DNA of 64,000 bases from Cycas panzhihuaensis (lineage: Eukaryota > Cycadophyta), in assembly GCA_023213395.1 (NCBI GenBank), contig CM041465.1, positions 215,023,741 to 215,087,740 of the forward strand, in the 5' to 3' direction. A program made the position numbers and the translations under genes. Below the pieces are notes generated by a model. That model did not search any database and was not told where the DNA came from. It saw only the letters and a list, made by a program, of their open reading frames with translations. Within the stretch, counting starts at the first letter, position 1; every line of letters starts with the position of its first letter. Of this stretch, positions 45,320 through 56,068 are shown piece after piece.

Positions 45320-48038
45320 TATTTCCCAGCTTTCGGGAATGGATACGGAATTGCTGACTCAGGTAAGTGCAGGAATGCTTCTCACCTTATCATCGCTTTT
45401 TTTGATGAGTGTTTGCTCGCATGTTTGCATGTTGTGATCTTGTAGATGATTTTGTCTTCATCTACACCTATTTAGCCTATGACGACTATAGCGGGGGTAC
45501 ACTCCCAGCGAGTGTGGCACCCCAGTGGCCATTCCACTTCCTGCATTCTGCCCTCCTCACTCCAGGATCCACTTGGCTTACGCCACCTCTGCTTGTGCGA
45601 TGACCTGTCATTGTTTGGTTGACTTGCCACATCGTTTGAATCCTATTTTTGCTCTTTCAGACTCGTTTGTTGGCTTGTTTACCCTCAAGTAGGTGTCTCA
45701 GCCCCCCATTAGCCTTTTTTGTCATTTGCCCATAGCCTAGGCTAGCTATCTGGGCTAGTTTTTGCCTTTGGGTGAATACTGCTGCGAATTTTGTGATACC
45801 ACCACAAATTCCATGGTACCGCAGATTTTGTGGCAGGATGACTGTCCAAAGTTACTTTTTAAAAATTTTCCATGGCAATTTCACATTTATTGCGAAACTG
45901 CCACGTGTCTCATGACTTAACTCACCTCCAGCTGCGCCCTAATCGCTCACTTTAGGGTTTGGGCTAGGTATTTAAGTCATCATTAACTCATTTTTGTGAT
46001 CTTTTGTTCATTTTTTAGATTGCTCCTCAAGGAAACTGCCTTGTGCTCCACTATTCTCTACTGCTCTACTGCTGCTATAGGACCTGCACCTCTCCTCTAG
46101 CATCCGACTCTCCTTTGGTATGGCTAGGACATCTTCCCAGCCCTTCACACACCTTGGAGAGGGCCCCTTTGGAGAGATCTCGTGATTCTAGCTCGACCAT
46201 CAAGTGTTCTAAGTGTAGGGGTTCTTCCTCCAACTCCATTAGCAGGGTTCCAAGCCTGCTATTCCATAGTTTTTGGGCTGATTTCTCAGCCTCTCTTCAG
46301 CAGCCCTAGACTGAGGCAAGAGCCTCCCCTCATCTTCTCAGGTATTCATTGATTTGAGCTATTTTCTTATTTAATTGATGCCCTATTTTGCTTGTCCTCT
46401 TGCTTGGGTTTTTTAAGGTTGTTTTTCCCTTTGTATTGGGCTATTTTACTCCTATCATTTATGCCTCCTTGCCTACGTTTATTGCTTAAGGCAGTAGCAG
46501 AGAGGGGTTGCATAGGGTTTGGGAGAGAGCCGGGTGGATTCCGTACCACCTTCCACGCTCCTTAAGTGGCTCTTAGCCCCCCAAACCTTCCCTCTTGCCC
46601 CGTGCTGTCCTTGGCACTTAGACAAGGGTTTGTTGGCCCTTCCTTAGCCACCGAAATCAGCACTGTCACACATTGCAGTGTTGGTTTGAGGGCTTGTACT
46701 TCGATCTGGGAAACTCATGTAAGTGCCGACTACTTGCCTTTTACCCAATTCCGTTCCCGGCAACCCAGTTTGCTCTTCATAGCACCCCGACTTGCTGTAG
46801 CTCCTCTTTGGTTCTTTTCAACTCTCTTGCTACTATTTCCAGCCATCTTTCTTAGCCTTACCCTTACTGCCTCATGGCTCTTGGGGGAGGTTGGGGTTAT
46901 TCTTTACGGGAGGTGGGCCACTCTGAGGCTTACCGGTTACTTTCCATTTACTTTGGTTGTCCTCCTTTACATATTATCATCATTGTATTGATAGTAACAT
47001 ATACATATTTAAGTTTACATTTGCTTTGCATATACATGTATTATTAGGATCTTTCCATTGTATGTTAGCACCCTTTCTCCGGAAAGGGGGGAGGTTGTCA
47101 TTTACTTGCAGGTATTCGAAAAGCGCAAAGGACCTTTCTCCCTTTCTTCCTTTGCCGGTAAGCGCTTCTATTCATGTTGTATTTTCATACTTCATTTATT
47201 GCTAGTATTTGGTCCCTTTCTTTCCATTGTTTGGTACTTTAGTATTTTTTCGGGGAAGGTAAGGGAGCCCCTCGTTCCGATCCGCCGTGACTCTTCACGA
47301 CCGCCACGCCTTATGGAGTAGTTTCAAGCGCCTCCTTGGAGCGTCACCATTACGACACACTTCCGTTCTGGGTACACGCACTCACTCCACTCTATCACCT
47401 TTTCCTTTTGAGTTTCCTTTACATAGTAGTAATTAACTCATTGGAAATAGAAAGGAAATCAACCTTGCTTTGGTTCATACTTTATTTACTTTATTGCTTG
47501 CATCTTCTTTTGCCATAGGAAAAGGTTTTAGGAAACCTCCCTTCGCACCTTTTCCCTCCTCCTGCCATGCAAACTTCCTTATCTCCTTGTTATTTTGTGT
47601 ATTTGGTTAGTTTGCTTAGGCGTACCTTAACCCATTTCCTTGTGTTATCTCTCTTACGTCCTCTTGGTTCCCCGCTTAGCCAGATAACTAAGGTGACCCC
47701 ATCCATAGGCTACCTGCTTGCCTATCCTTCCTTGTTTCCTGTTACTCTAGGGAAATCCTCGAAGGTTTCTCTCCTTCCCCTTCTAGCCATCCAAGGGTAG
47801 GAGGATCCTTCCTTTAGGTCAACCCAGGCTAACCGTACGCCTCCTTACCTCTTGTTCGAAGTGGAGGGATCACTCTTTGGTAGCTATATTCCATTTGCAG
47901 GTCTCGAACTCGTGCTCCGGCGCACGGGGCACCCTGCGTGGTATTTGCCCTACTTGTAGGCCTTTCCCCCATCATATCATCAACCACTCTTACTATTCTT
48001 GCTTAGTTAGGTAGTTATCCTGTAGATCTTGGCGTCCC
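45320..48038 (+). repeat. T2 5' LTR (2.7 kb)
   Basis: Aligns with 56904-59614 almost end to end, with scattered substitutions and small indels such as a 12 bp difference near 47405. The terminal TG is changed to TA at 45320 and the final CA to CC at 48038. It contains the regulatory sites listed separately. Several frames of up to 141 codons occur in it but are non-coding. Confidence 0.92.
45969..45976 (+). promoter_or_regulatory. TATA-like box, T2 5' LTR
   Basis: TATTTAAG in GCTAGGTATTTAAGTCATC. The same box lies in the other LTR at 57554-57561 and is homologous to TATAAAA in the T1 LTR. Just upstream (45780-45880) is a palindrome-rich block with ACCACCACAAATT and CCATGGTACC cores. Confidence 0.55.
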
Positions 48039-48039
48039 T

Positions 48040-48057
48040 TGGCGACCATCTTGGGGG
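48040..48057 (+). other. T2 primer-binding site
   Basis: TGGCGACCATCTTGGGGG lies just after the LTR end. TGGCGACC-type sites are typical of Tat/Ogre-like elements. Which tRNA it matches needs a comparison I cannot run. Confidence 0.7.
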
Positions 48058-48300
48058 GCTAGTAAGGGAGTTAGTTTCTGGTCTCTTCCGTTGATTTTTC
48101 TACCTTTTTTGTGGTCCTTTTCCTACTTCGACCTCTTCGTTGGGTAGCCCCCAACGCATGTGTCTTTACCATTCTTTCCTTTTCCTAACATTGTTGGCTG
48201 ACCTTGTATGTGATGCTTTTCTCATCACTTGCGTGGTCTACCTCCATTGTTAGAAGACCCTGAGTATCGCCCTCTTCCTTTGTCAGATTTTGATTTGACT

Positions 48301-50535
48301 ATGGAGGTATACTCTTCTGATTGGGCCTACCGCACCTCAACTTTGGAAACCCATGATTTCCCTTCCTCTATTCTAGGCTCCACCCAGGAGGGTGATGACC
48401 CCCTTTACTACTCGAGTGACCAACATCATTCACTCGACATCCATCCCTCTATTCATGCGGTAGAAGTATCTGTTCCTCTTGAGACTTACCACTCAATCAG
48501 TGACTCTTATGAGGAGCGTCCTGAGGGATCTACTTCGTTCAAGGTCCCAACTACCTCTTACGAGTATATAGGAACCCCTCCTATCGACATAGTTGAAGCT
48601 CTCAACAAGTGTCACCACGCGACATGCTTCCAACCGCGTCCTGGATGGTTTGAGAGTGCTCTTCGTGGAGGAGCCTCTTCTTCTTCTGCTCCTCCCCTGC
48701 ATGCTTCATCCTCATCTATCCTCCCTATGATAACTAATCCCTTTGTGCCTACACATGTGTCTCGCTCCTTCCCTATTCCCATAGTGGGGGCACATGTTGC
48801 ACCTTCCGCTTCTCACCAAGGTCCTAGTGTTTCGGGATCTTCTTGTGATATGTCTTTCCCCTAGTTGAAGGTTAGCATACCCGTCCCTAGCCAAACTAAC
48901 GTGCCATCCTCTAATGTGGCACATACCTTTCCTAGTAGGCCTATCGGTCCTACTAACCTTTTGGCTATTAGTCATGTGGGACCCGCTTCCACACACCCTC
49001 AAAACCAACACGTTGGTGCTTCCTTCTACATCCCCCCAAGGTATACTTCTCACCCTTGGGGGCAGGGTAGAGGAAGCCATCTCCCAGCCTATGGAGTAGA
49101 TCCGCTACACCCATATGGGGTTGCCCCACCCACGGGTGGCCCATATGGGCAAAACCCAGTTCTGCATCCATCTTTTCCATCATCTAGTGCAATTCCTCTC
49201 ACCGTGCCTTCGTAAGGGAACCCGACACCCTTCCAAGGCACTTATCCTCAAGTCCCTTCCCATCAGGGGGCATTTCCTTAAGGAGGGATGGGTATGCCAC
49301 CCCCATCCACTCCTTGTTCATTACCCACTATGTCATTCATTGACCCTATGGCCTAGGCAAGGGTACGTCTCTTCATGGACTTTAGGTCAACACCTCTATC
49401 CATTGAGGCGTTAAGAACCAATCTGCCACCTCATCCCCCTAAAGTTCCTAGATTCGACGGAACTTCGTCACAAGACCCGACGGAGCATGTGCGTAGCTTT
49501 TCTATGGCATGCATCGATTACTGGGCTTACGACTACATTCTAATGAAATTGTTCCCGCGATCCTTACAAGGTGACGCCCTTAAGTGGTTTTATCGTCTCC
49601 CTGCCTACTCCATCCATTCATGCCAGCAATTGGTGGATGAGTTCATCAACTATTTTGATGTAGCCCGTCCATTCGAGAGCAGAATGAAGTCACTCCTTTC
49701 ACTCAAACAAGGTCATGATGAAATGAATCGTGACTTTGTGCGGCGATTTCATGACTTACTTCACTCCACTAAGGCAACATTGCCTGAGGAGTTGAAGCGA
49801 GATATCTTCATTAATACACTTCATCCCGAAGTACATGTGGAAGTCCTTAAAATGGGGACGACCACATGTGACTCCGCGATCACTAAGTGTTTGGCGTTGG
49901 AGGCTATTGAGATCCAAGCCGGTCTCAAGAAACCTATTAAGCCCTCACAGCGATGTGAGGCACCACCTTCAACCAAAGATACCAAACCTTCACAACCTAC
50001 CCGGTCTTCCTCTTATCCAACAGAGAGGACCTTAGACCCTCTCACATCAGCCATATGCTCATTTCAGCATACCATGAAGGAGCTCAAGCTTCAGGCTCCT
50101 TCATCCCCTGCATCCAATAAATAAGTCCAATAAACAACTCAAGCTCCTCTCCCCAGGAATGAAAATACCCAGCCCTCTCAAGCGAGAAGGTCAGATCCTC
50201 CCCTTGAGAAGAAGTGGTGCTCTATTCATGGGGAGTGCTTTCACGATGACTCGCGTTGTAGGGCTCAGCATCCTAAGGATGCTCCTCGATGTGACTCTTC
50301 CCCCAAACGGGCCTCAAGGCCTAATTTGGACCAACCAGTTCACAAGGATTTGTTCCCTAAACATGGGGAACGTGATCGCAACACCCAAACCAAGAATAAC
50401 CAGAACTGAGGAAGATCGCCTAATTCCCGTCCTTCCCATGACAAAGGGAAGGGTACCCGGGACTCGTCCTCTTCCTCTCGTTCCCCTAGCCGTCGTACCC
50501 CATCACCTTCGCAGCCCTGGAACAAGGGGAAGAAG
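48301..50535 (+). pseudogene. T2 gag
   Basis: One frame runs from 48229 to 51720 through gag and protease with about six stops, including 48862, 49213, 50122, 50131 and 50408. The first in-frame ATG is at 48301. The N-terminal 350 residues are Ser/Pro/His-rich and disordered. The capsid domain at 49440-49930 reads VPRFDGTSSQDPTEHV, LFPRSLQGDALKWFYRLP, FINYFDVARPFES and NRDFVRRFHDLLHS. A Tat-type knuckle with CSIHG, HDD and SRC at 50218-50260 follows, then a basic Ser/Arg-rich tail (50400-50530). Gag packages the RNA; with its stops, this copy could not make full-length protein. Confidence 0.9.
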
Positions 50536-51720
50536 GTGATCCGGTTGCTTGAAGCAACTCCTTCTTATGCCCTTATGCGGTCTCAGGCCACCAAGGAAAC
50601 AGCGAGAGCTTCTTCTTTTTTCGCTCCTTCTGACCCTCTTTCAGAGAACCTTCCTCTGGAAATACCTCTCTTTCCCAAGGCTATTCTTGTATGCCTAGGT
50701 CGTTACAATTTCCGAAGGGCACTTACCCAGCCTACTACGAAGGGTAATCCCTTCTCCATCATGGATGAGCTTTATACTGTTGCCGCAGGAATGTCCTTGA
50801 TGGATGTTTTGAGGAGTTACCCCAACCAACGGGCCCTCCTCCTAGAAGCTTTAGGATTGAGTGACGCGCCTGTCCACACTTTGGGTATTACCCAAAGTTG
50901 TGGACCTGTTATTTCATTTGATCCTAAGGACCTTCCTCTCGCTGGTGAAAGGGAACATCAGTGGAACTTCCCATTCACTATCACTATCGATACACTCGAT
51001 TGTACCCTTCGAAGGACTGTTGTTGACAACGGTTCTTCTGTCAATGCCATGCCCTTGCGTGTCATGCAAGAGCTTAGTATTTTTGCCTTGGGACTTGTTC
51101 CATGGCAATGCCAAGGTTATGACGGTAGCGAGAAGACCCCTTTGGGATCTATCGCGATTCCGCTCACCCTTGAGGGTAAGACTGTTCTTGTTGATGTTGT
51201 AGTCCTCGACGTTGACGTTGACTACAACCTCCTTCTAGGTCATCCATGGCTCGACCAAATGGGAGCTGTGTGCTCGACTCTTTGGGGACAACTTAAATTC
51301 ATCCATGATGGGTGGATGAGAGTGATTCCCTGCGAATGCCCATTCACCAAACAAACTCATTTTACCAATTTGGTAAACCGAGGTCCTTCTACACATGCCT
51401 CGACTTGCTCTATTGGCATACCTAATCCATCTGAAGAAGAGCCTGCATCTTCTTCTCCTAGTCTCATGCAGTTCACCCCTATTGGCATTAGAAGTTACAG
51501 GTACCTCGCTTCGTTTAGTGATGATGAGTCACACGACAAGGACGAGGATTGTCTTCACCCCGTCTCTTTCCTCCACACCGGATGGGTCGCTTTTAGTCTC
51601 ATTCTAGATCCACATGCAGAACCTCTTTCATTGGTGAGGCTAACCACTCCTGTGTGTCATATGTCATCGCTTATGTTGACCTGCCCATCGTCAGTTCTTC
51701 TCCTTCATTACCCCCTGTAG
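50536..51720 (+). CDS. T2 protease region (open frame)
   Basis: An uninterrupted 395-codon frame continues the gag frame. It holds a spacer (about 150 residues: ATPSYALMRSQATKE, KAILVCLGRYNFRRAL, MSLMDVLRSYPNQRAL). The aspartic protease follows at about residues 160-265: TVVDNGSSVNAMPL (catalytic Asp at 51025), PLGSIAIPLTLEGK, VDYNLLLGHPWLDQMGAV. D-N-G replaces D-T/S-G at the active site, as in other Tat proteins here (T3 has D-D-G). The last 70 residues run into a frame change near 51640 relative to the pol remnant. Confidence 0.85.
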   Translation: MIRLLEATPSYALMRSQATKETARASSFFAPSDPLSENLPLEIPLFPKAILVCLGRYNFRRALTQPTTKGNPFSIMDELYTVAAGMSLMDVLRSYPNQRALLLEALGLSDAPVHTLGITQSCGPVISFDPKDLPLAGEREHQWNFPFTITIDTLDCTLRRTVVDNGSSVNAMPLRVMQELSIFALGLVPWQCQGYDGSEKTPLGSIAIPLTLEGKTVLVDVVVLDVDVDYNLLLGHPWLDQMGAVCSTLWGQLKFIHDGWMRVIPCECPFTKQTHFTNLVNRGPSTHASTCSIGIPNPSEEEPASSSPSLMQFTPIGIRSYRYLASFSDDESHDKDEDCLHPVSFLHTGWVAFSLILDPHAEPLSLVRLTTPVCHMSSLMLTCPSSVLLLHYPL

Positions 51721-52316
51721 GTGATGGCTTTAAAGAACTGCCTTTCACTCCTTCCGAGGAGCCTCCTTTTGACTCTCCTTTAGAGTCTCATGAGGAAGTT
51801 GAGCAACTCGACGACCATCATAGTCCTGTTACTTCCACTCCCTCTAATACTTCCTCTACTCGAAGTAAGATCATCCATGGGGTAGATTACTTCGAGGATG
51901 ATGAAGCTTTACTTGAGCACTTAGCGGGCTCTGCGCTCCACCTAGTGGAGATTCCTTCTTTGCGAGTCTCCCTTCGAGGTCTCATTGACGAAGAGTCGAT
52001 CCATCAGGCTCGCCTTATGGACCTCGAGGCTTTAGATGAGAGACGCTTAGCTGCTTATCCGGCTAACCTGGCATCCAAAGCTCACTCACAAAGGACCTAT
52101 GATAAACATCTTCATTCTTGTCCTTTATTCCCTGGGGACCACGTCCTCAAGCTCGAGTATCTCCATGATTGCTTGACCAAGTTCAAACCCTGATGGGTTG
52201 GTCCTTTCATCATTATCGAATCCCTCAGTAATGGTGCCTACAGGATAGCCACCCTAGAAGGGCTTGAATTTAAGAAATCCATTAATGGGAGATTCTTTAA
52301 AAAGTTTTACGCATGA
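51654..52316 (+). pseudogene. T2 pol remnant: pre-RT linker fused to integrase C-terminus
   Basis: The frame encodes the pre-RT linker (DEALLEHLAGSALHL, as in T1 and T3). At about 51941-51946 it passes directly, in frame, into VEIPSLRVSLRGL, HQARLMDLEALDERRL, ASKAHSQRTYDKH and DHVLKLEYLHDCL, which is the integrase C-terminus (T3: VEILSLLVSLKEF at 62720). After one stop at 52192 it ends with NGAYRIATLEGLEF and INGRFFKKFYA. RT, RNase H and the integrase core, about 2.5 kb in T1 and T3, are absent. The join restores an open frame. Confidence 0.9.
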
Positions 52317-52978
52317 TCTTTCGGTAGTCCCTTTGCCCTGCTCTGAAATGAGCCTAAACTACCATCTTAGGTTATCCCCGTTCTTCCCAACCATGGGTAG
52401 CATGGCAATTTAAGGTGGCTTCTTCTTCTCCTTTCTGGTTCCTTCCATGGAACCCGTGTTCCCATATCCTCTTGGGAACTATTGTCTTCCTACTTGGGCA
52501 TTCCCCAATCATGACGACGCTTTGGAGCATCGTCGCTCCTCTCTCCTGCCTACCGTTTCCTTCACATATTCTGCTATGCTCTTCCGTAGACATGTATGCT
52601 ACTCTATCCTCTAACCTCACATCTCTCTATCATCTCCACTCACGATAGGTGTGTGTGTTCCTGTTAGACATATAGCCATACATGGAAGGGAACGTGTACA
52701 TTATACAATAAAATATTCACAACATAACATCTACAGCATAATATTTACAACATACAAAATAAATATACATGTCATCCACATATGATATATGCATAGCATC
52801 TCGTGTCAAAATGGGGTTCCAATTACCCCATATATATATACAACAAAAATCATATTACATCATACATATGGGAAGCCGGTGTCCTTGCAAGGGGGGTACA
52901 ATCATATGATCCTATATATGACCCCCTGGAGGCCCGTGCTTTCCCCTGTCAAGGTCAATATGTATATCTCCTACTCTA
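52317..52978. other. T2 spacer after pol
   Basis: Contains one copy of the ATGAGCCTAAACTAC motif (52345-52360) that is amplified in T1. No coding domain. The 3' end of the antisense transcript should fall here. Confidence 0.5.
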
Positions 52979-54877
52979 CTGCTACCCCGCTCCTAGGGTA
53001 CCATCTCCAGGTCTATGTGATCCCTCTCCTGGGGACCACATCCCTCCAAGGCTCCTCCTGGGCCTCTGTGAGCTACCTACCTCGCTCCCCTTATCTCGTG
53101 GTCGTCTCGGGGTCGTCGCCGCCGTGTGGGTATATGTCCTGCTCCAGCTTGACCTCGACGCCATTTGAGCTACCATCTAATCGTATCAGGCCTGGATACG
53201 ATCCCTCTCTCCTCGGAGTCCCTCCTCTGTCACTCTGAGGCACTCCTCGAGTACTGCTATCTGGACTCTACTCTCGGCATCTCCGCCTGCTCCTCTCTGT
53301 GCCTCTAGAGCCTGCACCCGTCTGCGTAGTTTGTCCCTCTCGTGCCTCACCTCATCCCGCTCCTGCTGCAGTTGTCCCCAGAATGTCATGTGCTCCTGGG
53401 ACTCTATGGTCCAAATATCTCTCGCCCTCACCAACGGGGCAAATGCCTCCATGTGGGCACCTGCCGCCCTAGGCGCATCACTTGCCTAGATGGGTGCTTG
53501 CCTCTCTACATACACCTGAGGGAATATCTCCCTCACCACAGTTTCTCCCAGTCTCCGGATCTCTGCTACACCTGCCAATATAACATGCCATGTGTCAGTA
53601 TATATCTCACTACATACCATGATCAAATCAAATCAAATACCTATCCAGATGCCAAACGACTCAGGAAAAGGTTAGGTCTCACCTGCTGCGGCCGCTGGCT
53701 CCTCTCGTCGTGCGACATCCTCCCCTCCTAGCTCTCCGCCAGCCGTGAGTGCCTCATCCCCGAGCACCTCCTCTACTTGGGCCTCCCTCCTGGCAGGGAC
53801 CATCTCAACGCTCGTCCCTCTGGATCCTCTCACGATTCGTAGCCTGCAGGCCCTAGTCATTGGCCTCCTGCTCTCATTTGGTGCTCCTGAAGGACTTGCC
53901 TCTCCTCTAGCAGCCCCGGATGGACCCTGTGCTCCTCCTGCCATCCCTGAAGGACCTGCCTCCCTTGTAGGTCATGATGGGCCAGCCCCATCTCCTTTAT
54001 CATCACCATTGTCATCATCTGTGGGCTCTCCTACTCTGCCTGCCTCGTCATCATTGTCCCACCTCACTGTCCTATATGGCTATGCTACATAGTCTGGTAG
54101 GATGAGGAGGTCCAGTGATGTCACCTCCACTGATCGTCGGACATGGGCCTAGTCCTTTGTCCCTCTCAGCCGAGTCTGCCACCTGTGGACCATCGGGGTC
54201 CGCTCTGTGATGGGGTGTGGTCCCCCCACTGGTGACACTACCGCAAAATGATCAAAGAACCAGCACTATAGCAGTGTGCTATATGATAATCCACCTCCGC
54301 CAGTCATCCTGATAGTGTCTAGTTGGGCGATGAGGTTTATCGCTATCAGGGTCACCCAGTCCATCCTCTCGTTGGCTTCACAGTAGTGTACTGCATCCAA
54401 CCATCTACCTGGTATCTCCCTATAGTTCTTCTTTCGGGAAATCCAGAATAGAATGCATAATACAATCAGCTTCCTCACCTGAGGAAATCCAGACATCAAG
54501 ATGTAGTGCGGAGGGAGCTCCCTCTGCTCCCACATCGGCTCCTGTGAAATGCAGGCGCCTCTGTGTGCTTCCTCAGTGCTAGGTAGCGTCCCCAGTCTCA
54601 CCGGCCTCCCAGTCACCGGTACTCCCAGTATTCGCCATATGTCTCTCGGCGTAACCATCATGTCACCTGCCTGAGGTAGGTGGAATACATGTCTCCTCCT
54701 ATCCCAATGGGATACGATGTCGACCAATAACCTCTGATTTGATGTATATTAAGGTGTCTTCAAGGCCTTGTATAGGCTGCACCTCTATAGGATCTCCCTG
54801 TCCTCCTGGGACACCATCTCCATATAACTCAACATAGCCATACCTATATTCTCACAGTTATCCACCGCGATGATAGT
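52979..54877 (-). pseudogene. T2 antisense accessory gene: plant mobile domain plus coiled coil
   Basis: From an acceptor-like GTGGATAG (54885-54878) the frame reads DNCENIGMAMLSYMEM, LLVDIVSHWDRRRHVFHLP, MMVTPRDIWRILGVPVTGRP (PMD hallmark), SGFPQVRKLIVLCILFWIS, ERMDWVTLIAINLIAQLD, VEVTSLDLLILPDY, then a Gly/Ala/Pro/Ser-rich linker (53945-53690). After a 111 bp intron (53682-53572) the same frame continues with IRRLGETVVREIFPQVY, AFAPLVRARDIWTIE and a strong coiled coil (QLQQERDEVRHERDKLRRRV, then ALEAQRG). It ends at 52979. About seven stops interrupt it, nearly all TAG where a Gln codon fits. PMD proteins are found in plant mobile elements and some host silencing factors; the role within Tat elements is not settled. 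It lies antisense to gag-pol, transcribed toward it. Confidence 0.88.
53572..53682 (-). other. Intron in T2 antisense gene
   Basis: The donor reads GCAGCAG then GTGAGACC and the acceptor TATTGGCAG then GTGTAGC. Removing 111 bp joins the linker to the coiled coil in one frame. T1 has the same intron with its own sites (28377-28254), so the position is conserved between copies. Confidence 0.85.
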
Positions 54878-55020
54878 CTATCCACATCAAAAATAATCAA
54901 AGTCATCCTTATATCAGTTATCAGCACTCCTTACTCTCTCTCAACTCTCTTTGCTTGAGATTTGAGGCTCTTTTGGCCCTCCTATCCTATTTTCTCTTTT
55001 TTCACCTTCGTACTACGCTG

Positions 55021-55042
55021 AACTTAGCGGTACCGCTAAGTT
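55021..55042. repeat. 22 bp perfect palindrome
   Basis: Centre GCGGTACCGC, with arms AACTTA and TAAGTT completing an exact inverted repeat. It lies in the leader of the antisense gene. Confidence 0.95.
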
Positions 55043-55079
55043 TAGCTCAGGTCCTGCGGCGATCGGGCCCTGCGTCAAT

Positions 55080-55097
55080 GATCATGGTACCATGATC
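55080..55097. repeat. 18 bp perfect palindrome
   Basis: GATCATGGTACCATGATC, an exact inverted repeat 38 bp from the first and with the same GGTACC centre. Confidence 0.95.
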
Positions 55098-55539
55098 TTT
55101 GCCGCGGTATGAATGGCGACCCCTAAAAAGTGGGGATTTCTGCCCCGAAAAATCAAAAAAATTCTTCTGGTGGACCCTGTGGGGCCCACCGAGACTAGGG
55201 CTCCCTAATGCCCAGGTCCTCACCTCTTTCTGGGTCTGATTCAGACTCCGAGAGGCCTCCGATTGCCCATAAGGGGTGCTAAAATCATACAAAAACTACA
55301 GAAGCCAATAAAATTAAAGCTCTAAAATAGGTTGGGTTTAGTGATATCCACTCACTAGATTTGGTCTCGCTGTCACCATCTCGTCTTGATGATCTCGCTG
55401 GTTCTCTTTGCTCTCTGATCCAACGGTCCGATCTCCCCCTGTGTGCCTCCAAAGTTGGGCGGCGCTTTGTTGCGTAAGGGAATGGCTCTGGTTTCTCATG
55501 AGAGCCGGTGAAAATGAATCCATTTTCTGTTCAATTTCC

Positions 55540-55547
55540 TTATATAG
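55540..55547 (-). promoter_or_regulatory. TATA-like box of T2 antisense gene
   Basis: The minus strand reads CTATATAA in TGCCTATATAAGGAAATTG. T1 has CTATATAT with like flanks at 30303-30296. It faces the PMD gene. Confidence 0.6.
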
Positions 55548-56068
55548 GCAGAGGTCCCAACGAGCACTTCTTCCGTTCTTGGCTCCGTGACAGCCGTTGA
55601 GACTGTCCCATTTCCCCAGTCACCTTTGCCTTCTAGCCCTGTTGCCCGTTATGCTCTCTTGATACCCTTTTTGTGCTTTTTCACAGGTGCATTTATGGTG
55701 CCTCATTTTTGCACTTTTTCCCTGGGCCCTTTTGTCTCGTTTTATGTGCCACTCCCGTGCATGCCCGAGTTTATACTCGTTTGGCTCGTTTCGTCGCCCT
55801 GGACTCATTTCCACAGTCCTTTCTCATCCTTGGGGTCCCCAAAGGGGATGCTCCGTCGCCTGGGGGCATGTTTTACTTTCTGAAGCACCCTTTTGGTGCT
55901 CCAAGATGCCTTTTTTTTCTCCCGACCACTCTCTGATGGTGATCGGACTACTTGCTCTTGCCCTAGGTAACCTCATTGTTAGGTCCTCCTACCCTTTACG
56001 ACCACTTGTTGCTTGCCTTTCGAGTATTACTCTCATTGACTATTGACTACGAAGACTTTGTGTCACCC

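Larger units (their letters stand above)
54878..56068. other. T2 divergent control region
   Basis: Lies between the antisense PMD gene and the sense extra RNase H. It contains two perfect palindromes (55021-55042, 22 bp, and 55080-55097) around GGTACC, and a TATA-like box facing left (55547-55540). No coding domain is recognised; open frames here of up to 119 codons are not conserved in T1. Confidence 0.6.

Noticed and set aside
48712-49080. 122-codon minus-strand frame in T2 gag
   Set aside because: Antisense shadow of the Ser/Pro-rich gag N-terminus, with no domain.
54061-54266. Break of the antisense PMD gene into two genes
   Set aside because: Translation continues in one frame across TAG codons and both sides match T1, so it is one decayed gene.
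55587-56046. Plus-strand frames of 87-119 codons upstream of the extra RNase H
   Set aside because: Three overlapping frames, no domain, and not conserved in the matching T1 region.
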